Of a stretch of DNA of 7,768 bases, positions 1 through 5,082 are shown piece after piece (position 1 is the stretch's first letter; every line of letters begins with the position of its first letter). The notes below the pieces were generated by a model, which saw only the letters and a list, made by a program, of their open reading frames with translations, had not been told where the DNA came from and ran no database searches. The DNA is from Verrucomicrobiales bacterium. Its GTDB lineage: Bacteria > Verrucomicrobiota > Verrucomicrobiia > Verrucomicrobiales > Akkermansiaceae. The translations under genes and the position numbers were made by a program. The stretch is taken from NCBI GenBank assembly GCA_002729295.1, contig PBTU01000105.1:1-7768 (forward strand). The letters are read 5' to 3'.

Positions 1-1
1 A

Positions 2-1180
2 GTTGGATTGGGTGACGGTCAGGAGTCCGTTTTCGGATTTAATGGTCTTCCGGAGGGCGTGATTATTTTCAACTGGTCCGTGTCCTCCCAGTCATATAGC
101 GATGCGAACATCGCCCCTGCGACGGGACTGCCTGTTAGTCCGAATGATCGTTTATGGTTTAATCTTGGAGGGGATGTCCCGCAAAGTTGGGCCGCCTTCA
201 TCGATGGTGAGCGTTCGTTTGGTTCTCCGTTTTTCCCCCGAGGCACCATTGCGGTTCCAATGCCGGCAATTTCAAATAACCCACGGTGGATCTATCGAAA
301 AGATAATGACTTCGCGGGTGGTCAAGACGCTGCGTATCTGGACCAAGTTCAGTTCGTTGATACCAAGTCATTCATGGACGATGTCCGACGCGCGGGGAAT
401 TTTGTTGATAGCTTCGATGTCGAATTCGGCGGTAAGACCATGTGGCTCCCCTTTGAGATCTCTGCGGGGAGTCCGCCCAACGGCAACCCAACGGGTCCGA
501 GAGAATTGCTCAGGACATCCTCAGTTGGAAATGGCCAGACGGTCTCGATGTCAGCGTGGCTCGAGGGGCCGGGAACGCTTGATTTCCGCTGTGCTGTCAG
601 TTCTGAACCGAATGACGTCTTTGAATTTCTGGTGGATGGTGCGCCGCGCGAGACGCGCTCTGGAAATGTTTCCTTCATTGCAGGAACAGTCAGCTATGAT
701 CTCCCCGAAGGGCTGCACTACATCGAATTCAGATACCGCAAGGACTTCACGGTCTCTGGTGGATTTGATTGGGTACTTCTTGATGATGTCATTTTCACGC
801 CCACTGGAACTGCGGCTTCCATGGCTGCCCGATTTGGAGTGCATCCTTCAGACATGGATAAGGATTATGACGGAGATGGCTACACAACTCACGAGGAAAT
901 GGTCTTTGGCGGTGATCCGAATGTCCGGGATATTCCGTCCAACCTTCCCAAGTTTGTCAAAGACGGATCAGGTTCATTCCTGGAGTTTGCGGTCAACCTT
1001 GAATTGGGTGATGTGACTATTTCGGCGCAGCATTCTCCAGATCTCGAAAGCTGGGAAGATGCTGACAATGCCGTCATGGACCGCAGGGAAGGGAATATGG
1101 AGTTCTACCGGATTCCGGTTGAGCCTTCGGCGGCAGTTAATAACTTGTATTATCGCGTGATCGCCAAGCCCAGGCCGTAA
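2..1180 (+). CDS. C-terminal part of a secreted Verrucomicrobia-type protein with calcium-binding loop (5' partial)
   Basis: The reading frame is open to the left edge of the window (codons GTT GGA precede the TTG at 8), so the true start lies outside. I do not recognise a specific function or see any catalytic motif. Nucleotides about 560-800 encode a beta-sandwich-like module containing GPGTLDF and, near its end, WVLLDDVIF; this type recurs in large exported proteins of Verrucomicrobia and Lentisphaerae and may bind carbohydrate. At 863-898 lies a 12-residue EF-hand-like loop, DYDGDGYTTHEE, with Asp at positions 1, 3 and 5, Gly at 6 and Glu at 12, followed by FGGDP. The last 80 residues (about 940-1177) form the beta-rich tail (SPDLESW, FYRI, YYRV) that commonly ends exported proteins of this phylum. 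No PEP-CTERM, LPXTG or membrane anchor is visible. Export is inferred, because the signal peptide would be upstream. A terminator-like hairpin follows. The coding call is firm and the function unknown. Confidence 0.88.
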   Translation, partial: VGLGDGQESVFGFNGLPEGVIIFNWSVSSQSYSDANIAPATGLPVSPNDRLWFNLGGDVPQSWAAFIDGERSFGSPFFPRGTIAVPMPAISNNPRWIYRKDNDFAGGQDAAYLDQVQFVDTKSFMDDVRRAGNFVDSFDVEFGGKTMWLPFEISAGSPPNGNPTGPRELLRTSSVGNGQTVSMSAWLEGPGTLDFRCAVSSEPNDVFEFLVDGAPRETRSGNVSFIAGTVSYDLPEGLHYIEFRYRKDFTVSGGFDWVLLDDVIFTPTGTAASMAARFGVHPSDMDKDYDGDGYTTHEEMVFGGDPNVRDIPSNLPKFVKDGSGSFLEFAVNLELGDVTISAQHSPDLESWEDADNAVMDRREGNMEFYRIPVEPSAAVNNLYYRVIAKPRP

Positions 1181-1232
1181 TTGAAATTTAATCGATTGTT
1201 GGCTTGATCTTCAATCAGGTCTAATCGAATTC

Positions 1233-1265
1233 AAAGGAGTAGGGATCGTACCTTGCTCCTTTTTT
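1233..1265 (+). terminator. Probable intrinsic terminator, abutting the rnd start codon
   Basis: AAAGGAG (1233-1239) pairs perfectly with CTCCTTT (1256-1262). An inner AGG (1241-1243) can pair with CCT (1251-1253) around a seven-base loop, with a small internal loop between the two stems. Six T residues (1260-1265) follow or overlap the 3' arm. This is the form of a rho-independent terminator for the gene ending at 1180, though the stem is only moderately GC-rich. The T-run ends three bases before the rnd ATG at 1269, so the hairpin could instead, or also, act as a leader element of rnd. Its 5' arm resembles a Shine-Dalgarno sequence but lies about 30 bases from the ATG and would be base-paired. 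Confidence 0.6.
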
Positions 1266-1270
1266 ATAAT
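1265..1270 (+). promoter_or_regulatory. Consensus TATAAT overlapping the rnd start codon
   Basis: A perfect -10 hexamer TATAAT includes the first two bases of the ATG at 1269. No convincing -35 is present at 15-19 bases upstream, where the terminator hairpin lies. If used, transcription would start near 1276-1278, after the first ATG, and translation would have to begin at the in-frame ATG at 1305. A chance match in an AT-rich stretch is quite possible. Confidence 0.2.
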
Positions 1271-2324
1271 GTCTGAAGATCAATACACTTTGGTTCGATC
1301 CTTGATGAGCTCTCTTCCGGATGGAGATGGCCTGGTGGGCCTCGATTTGGAGGCTGATAGTTTGTATCGGTATGCCGAGAGAATTTGCTTGGTGCAGGTT
1401 TGTTACGGAGAGAGTGTTGATCTGGTTGATCCTTTGAACGGGGAAAGTGTGAGCCCCTTGATTGAGTGGCTGAAAACAGCCCGGATCTGGATGCATGGTG
1501 CAGATTACGATATGTCCTTGATGATTCGAGAGTGGGGAATGGTTCCCCCTGTTCTCTACGATACCCAAATCGCAGCCCAGTTGCTGGGATATGAGCGATT
1601 TGGGTATGCCAGTCTCGTGGAGCAGTTTTTTGGAGTCGAGCTTTCCAAGAGTTCGCAAAAAGCCGATTGGGGTAAGCGGCCACTGAGTGAGACGATGTTG
1701 GAGTATGCCCGAAATGATGTCCGGTATCTCTTACCCCTGGCGTCCAAGGTAGAAGAGAAGTTGAAGGAGTTGGGGCGCTATGAATGGTTCGTCGAGTCCT
1801 GCCATGCCTCGCGGGACCGCGTTCTTGCCAGAGAGGGGGAGGAGAAGGAGTTCTGGCGAATTAATGGCTCCGGGAAACTTCGCCCCCGAGGGATGGTGTT
1901 CTTGAAGAGTTTATGGGAATGGCGGGATGGGGAGGCCGCTTCTTGGAATCGTCCAAGTTTTATGGTCGCCACGAACAAGCAATTAATCGCTTGGTCCGAT
2001 GTTCTCGCGAATGAAGGCGAGATTGACTTATCTCCCAAGATGCGCCCCGACCGACGGAGGCGGTTGCTGCAAGCGATTGAGTTGGCTCAAGAGGTGCCTG
2101 AGGAGCAATGGCCCTTGAGGGTAAAGAGGGAGCGCCATAGAAAGGATGAAGCCTTTGAGGAGAAGCTGAAGAGGTTGACGTCGAAGAGGAATGGTATCGC
2201 TGAAAAACTCAAAATTGATCCTTCAATAATTGCCTCCCGGCCGGTGCTGGAGCAGATCGTGGGCGAGAGAGTTCAGCCAGAAGAGATCTTGCTAAAATGG
2301 CAGGCTGGTTTGCTGGGATATTAG
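1269..2324 (+). CDS. rnd: Ribonuclease D
   Basis: This is a cytoplasmic 3'-5' exoribonuclease of the DEDDy family, known for trimming tRNA and other stable RNA 3' ends. The 351 residues are close to the usual RNase D length (about 375 in E. coli). The exonuclease domain covers about residues 5-170. Exo I is D26-L-E28 in GLDLEADS. Exo II is HGADYD, with D81 the likely metal ligand. Exo III is Y146-A-R-N-D150, the Y-x3-D signature of the DEDDy subgroup. An HRDC domain follows at about 203-275 (RPRGMVFLKSLWEWRD and onward). The C-terminal region to 351 has the IDPSIIASRP...LLKWQAGLLG pattern typical of the second HRDC-like part. The ATG at 1269 gives a normal N-terminus but has no Shine-Dalgarno; the next in-frame ATG is at 1305 (residue 13), also without one, and would still keep Exo I. 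The gene is probably transcribed apart from gyrBA, 153 bases downstream. Family assignment is very secure. Confidence 0.95.
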   Translation: MSEDQYTLVRSLMSSLPDGDGLVGLDLEADSLYRYAERICLVQVCYGESVDLVDPLNGESVSPLIEWLKTARIWMHGADYDMSLMIREWGMVPPVLYDTQIAAQLLGYERFGYASLVEQFFGVELSKSSQKADWGKRPLSETMLEYARNDVRYLLPLASKVEEKLKELGRYEWFVESCHASRDRVLAREGEEKEFWRINGSGKLRPRGMVFLKSLWEWRDGEAASWNRPSFMVATNKQLIAWSDVLANEGEIDLSPKMRPDRRRRLLQAIELAQEVPEEQWPLRVKRERHRKDEAFEEKLKRLTSKRNGIAEKLKIDPSIIASRPVLEQIVGERVQPEEILLKWQAGLLGY

Positions 2325-2395
2325 GCCAAATTGGGTAGTAATTTCATTGAGTTACGGCTGATTTGAGTGGGATATCTCTACGGTTTATGCCTTGG

Positions 2396-2425
2396 TCGAC
2401 AAGCGGCAAAAAAAATGTTTAGATA
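2396..2425 (+). promoter_or_regulatory. Candidate gyrB promoter with A-tract spacer
   Basis: TCGACA (2396-2401) matches five of six bases of the sigma-70 -35 consensus. The -10 candidate 17-18 bases downstream is TTAGAT (2419-2424) or TAGATA (2420-2425), with only about three matches each. The spacer contains eight consecutive A residues (2408-2415), which should give intrinsic curvature. Transcription would start near 2431-2436, leaving a leader of about 45 bases before the gyrB ATG. Gyrase promoters in other bacteria respond to supercoiling; whether this one does cannot be read from the sequence. Confidence 0.35.
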
Positions 2426-2450
2426 TCGCGAAACAATCTTGCGGTAAGCC

Positions 2451-2462
2451 CTGAAATTTCAG
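2451..2462 (+). repeat. Perfect 12-bp palindrome upstream of gyrB
   Basis: CTGAAATTTCAG equals its own reverse complement. It ends 15 bases before the gyrB ATG and would lie in the mRNA leader downstream of the proposed promoter. The symmetry suits a dimeric DNA-binding protein. As RNA it could fold only into a weak four-pair stem. A near copy (10 of 12 bases) is present after gyrA at 7729-7740. No regulator can be named. Confidence 0.4.
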
Positions 2463-2477
2463 ACATTTCGTGGGTCT

Positions 2478-5045
2478 ATGACCGAGGAAAATCAGGAGCC
2501 CAACGAGGAGCTAAATGTCGATGAAATGAATGTTTCCGGTGACCAAGAATATGGTGCTGGTCAGATCGACAAACTCGAGGGTCTTGAGGCCGTTCGGAAG
2601 CGTCCCGGAATGTATATCGGAGACCCGGATGAGCGTGGACTGCATCACTGTGTCTTCGAGGTTTTGGATAACTCGATCGATGAGCATCTCGCGGGATATT
2701 GTGATAAGATCAATATCACGATCAATGAGGATGGCTCGATTAGTGTTTCGGATGATGGACGGGGGATTCCAGTTGATATTCACCCTAAGTTCGGGATCCC
2801 TGCAATCGAGCTGGTGCTAACAAGTCTGCACGCTGGTGGTAAATTTGGTCAGGGAGCTTACAAGTATTCCGGCGGTCTTCATGGAGTGGGGGCGAAGTGT
2901 GTCAATGCTCTCTCCGACTGGTTTGTCGCGGAAGTTTCTAGAGAAGAGAAATTGCACCAAATTACGTTCGAGAGAGGCAAGACCACGAAGGAGTTGGCTG
3001 TCGTGGGTTCGGTTCCTGCAGGAGTGACCGGGACCAAGGTCACGTTTTTCCCTGATGCCACGATTTTTACTGATACCATCGATTTTAAATTCGAGCGTCT
3101 CTCGAAGCGTCTTCGTGAGCTGGCTTTCTTGAACCCAGGCCTAACTATTCATCTCGAAGACGTCAGAGCCGAATCTGCCGAGACGGAGACCTTTTTCTAC
3201 GCTAGGGGGATTGTGGAATTTGTTGAGCAGCTTGGTGCCAATAAGACCTTGGTTCATCCCGAGCCTGTCGTCATCAAGGGGAAGCGCAAAGTCGAGGTTG
3301 ATTATGATGGAAAGGTCGTCGAAGACGATGTCTTCGTTGATTGTGTGTTCCAATACAACGATTCCTACAACGATCAGATTCTCTGTTTTGCCAACTCCAT
3401 TCCCAATGCTGACGGGGGAACTCACCTGACTGGTTTCCGAGGATCATTAACCCGCTCGATCAACCAGTATGCCAAGGCGAACAAGATTCTAAAAGATAAG
3501 GATCCAGCTCTAAGCGGAGACGATGTTCGGGAGGGGATTGTCTGCATAATCAGCGTCAAAATGCCGAATCCGCGTTTCAGCTCGCAGACCAAAGACAAGT
3601 TGGTCAATACCGAGATTGAAGGTGTGGTTGGCTCGATCGTTTACGAGGGTCTCCAAAATTATTTCGACGAGAATCCGAATCTCGCCAAAACAGTGATCGA
3701 TAAAGCGGTTAATGCTGCCCGCGCTCGTGAGGCCGCGCGGAAGGCTCGTGAGACAGTTCGAAAATCTGTTTTGTCCGGTGGCGGTCTTCCCGGAAAACTC
3801 GCCGATTGCTCGGAGCGAGATCCAAAAAAATCTGAAATCTTTATTGTGGAGGGTGACTCCGCTGGGGGTTCTGCCAAGTCCGGTCGCGACCGGACGACTC
3901 AAGCGATTCTGCCGCTTCGAGGTAAGGTGATCAACGTGGAGAAAGCCCGACTTCATCGTGCTCTTCAGAACAAGGAAATTCAGGCCATGATCACTGCGAT
4001 CGGTGCCGGTATTGGAGATGGAGATCAGGAAGGAGCTTTCGAACTTGAGAAGGTTCGCTACCACAAGATCATCATCATGACGGATGCTGACGTCGACGGG
4101 GCGCACATTCGTACGCTTCTATTGACGTTCTTCTGCCGCCATATGCCCGATATGGTGAAAGCCGGATATTTGTATATCGCGCAGCCTCCTCTTTATAAAA
4201 TCACGCGTAAGAAGCGTGAGGAATATATCGCCGATGATGATGCGATGAACAAAATTCTGATTGAGCTTGGCTCGGATGACGTGATTCTTCGTCAACCCGG
4301 CGCAAGTGATTCGGTTGATTCAGACCTATTGCAAAGTGTACTTGCAACCCTTGCCAAGTTGCAGAGTTTTGTGAGAACGCTTGAAGGGCATGGCGGGAAC
4401 TTCAAAGATCTTCTCGTCGCTCGAGATGGCAACAAATTGCCGACCTATATGATTCGTGTCCGTACTGGAAACGAAGAAGATGTGCACTATTTCAAAAGCG
4501 AAGACGAAGTCAGAGGTTTTGCTGCTGACAATCGTGATCTTCGTTTGTTTGGAGAAGAAATCAGCGAGGAGGAAGATGTTGCCTTTAAAGAAAAATTTGA
4601 AGGGAAGATGCGTCGGGCAGTTCGCCGAGAACTGGGTGAAGCCATCGGAATTTCAAAACTTCTTGAGCGTCTTGCTGAGTTTGGGGTGCAGAGTGAACCG
4701 TTTTTCTCTGATGATGCACCAATCTATGAATTGGTGGAAGGAGATGGCGAGAAAGAGGTGATCACACCGATCTTCAGCTTGTTTGAAATCTTGAGCCGTA
4801 TTCTTGAAATCGGTAAGAAGGGGATGCGTATCCAGCGATTTAAGGGACTAGGTGAAATGAACGCCAAGGAACTTTATCAGACCACAATGGATAAGGAGAC
4901 GCGACAGCTTCTCCGGGTCCAATTCGATGAAGAAAACAAGATTGAAGCGGAGACGATATTCGATGTCCTTATGGGGGATGTCGTGGAACCTCGTAAACGC
5001 TTCATCGAAGACAACGCCCTCAACGTGCAAAACCTCGATGTCTAA
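2478..5045 (+). CDS. gyrB: DNA gyrase subunit B
   Basis: This is the ATPase and TOPRIM subunit of DNA gyrase, which introduces negative supercoils using ATP. The GHKL ATPase domain (about 25-240) has E61 (general base) and N65 in EVLDNSIDEH, D92 and R95 in DDGRGIP, and the lid GGLHGVGAK (132-140). The transducer ends with QTK (370-372), K372 being the ATP-contacting Lys. TOPRIM has E458 in IVEGDSAGG and the acidic cluster D536/D538/D540 in TDADVDG. The tail has RFKGLGEMN (787-795) and MGDVVEPRK. Between TOPRIM and tail (about 577-782) lies an insert of roughly 205 residues, absent from short B. subtilis-type GyrB and counterpart to the about 170-residue insert in E. coli; this explains the length of 855. 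A Gln (Q161) replaces the aminocoumarin-contact Arg136 of E. coli. The start at 2478 gives an acidic N-terminal extension and lacks a Shine-Dalgarno; M17 (ATG 2526, GAGGAG 15 bases upstream) is an alternative. The gyrA partner, rather than parC, favours GyrB over ParE. Confidence 0.97.
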   Translation: MTEENQEPNEELNVDEMNVSGDQEYGAGQIDKLEGLEAVRKRPGMYIGDPDERGLHHCVFEVLDNSIDEHLAGYCDKINITINEDGSISVSDDGRGIPVDIHPKFGIPAIELVLTSLHAGGKFGQGAYKYSGGLHGVGAKCVNALSDWFVAEVSREEKLHQITFERGKTTKELAVVGSVPAGVTGTKVTFFPDATIFTDTIDFKFERLSKRLRELAFLNPGLTIHLEDVRAESAETETFFYARGIVEFVEQLGANKTLVHPEPVVIKGKRKVEVDYDGKVVEDDVFVDCVFQYNDSYNDQILCFANSIPNADGGTHLTGFRGSLTRSINQYAKANKILKDKDPALSGDDVREGIVCIISVKMPNPRFSSQTKDKLVNTEIEGVVGSIVYEGLQNYFDENPNLAKTVIDKAVNAARAREAARKARETVRKSVLSGGGLPGKLADCSERDPKKSEIFIVEGDSAGGSAKSGRDRTTQAILPLRGKVINVEKARLHRALQNKEIQAMITAIGAGIGDGDQEGAFELEKVRYHKIIIMTDADVDGAHIRTLLLTFFCRHMPDMVKAGYLYIAQPPLYKITRKKREEYIADDDAMNKILIELGSDDVILRQPGASDSVDSDLLQSVLATLAKLQSFVRTLEGHGGNFKDLLVARDGNKLPTYMIRVRTGNEEDVHYFKSEDEVRGFAADNRDLRLFGEEISEEEDVAFKEKFEGKMRRAVRRELGEAIGISKLLERLAEFGVQSEPFFSDDAPIYELVEGDGEKEVITPIFSLFEILSRILEIGKKGMRIQRFKGLGEMNAKELYQTTMDKETRQLLRVQFDEENKIEAETIFDVLMGDVVEPRKRFIEDNALNVQNLDV

Positions 5046-5082
5046 TCGACTGATTGTCCGAACAGCACTTTAAAATATTTCC
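5046..5082 (+). promoter_or_regulatory. gyrB-gyrA spacer with no Shine-Dalgarno and a -10-like TAAAAT
   Basis: The 37-base spacer has no terminator, which supports co-transcription of gyrB and gyrA. The 17 bases before the gyrA ATG are AT-rich and contain no purine-rich ribosome binding site. TAAAAT (5071-5076) matches five of six bases of the -10 consensus and ends six bases before the A of the ATG, so a leaderless gyrA transcript is conceivable. However, no good -35 is present at the correct distance (TCGACT at 5046-5051 would leave 19 bases). Confidence 0.3.

Larger units (their letters stand above)
2325..2477 (+). other. Intergenic region rnd-gyrB
   Basis: This 153-base gap holds no ORF or RNA gene that I can recognise. 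From left to right it contains a nine-base palindrome CCAAATTGG (2326-2334) just after the rnd stop, a candidate promoter (2396-2425) with an A8 tract (2408-2415), and a perfect 12-bp palindrome (2451-2462). No clear rho-independent terminator follows rnd, so some read-through into gyrB is possible. I saw no DnaA-box-like sequence. Confidence 0.6.

Noticed and set aside
8..10. TTG at 8 as the start of the first gene
   Set aside because: The frame stays open to the window edge and the protein begins in mid-domain, so this is an internal codon of a truncated gene.
102..1016. 304-codon + strand frame overlapping the first gene
   Set aside because: Its composition is Arg- and Ser-rich with low complexity, typical of a shifted frame, while the 2-1180 frame encodes recognisable modules.
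2326..2334. CCAAATTGG palindrome after rnd as a terminator
   Set aside because: It has only four pairs around a single central base, which cannot form a hairpin loop, and no T-run follows.
2325..2477. Replication origin near gyrB
   Set aside because: No DnaA-box-like repeats or dnaA/dnaN/recF genes are present; rnd is the upstream neighbour.
3510..4106. Long minus-strand open frame (198 codons) inside gyrB
   Set aside because: It lies opposite strongly conserved gyrB coding sequence, shows no recognisable domain, and its opening follows from codon use of the sense gene.
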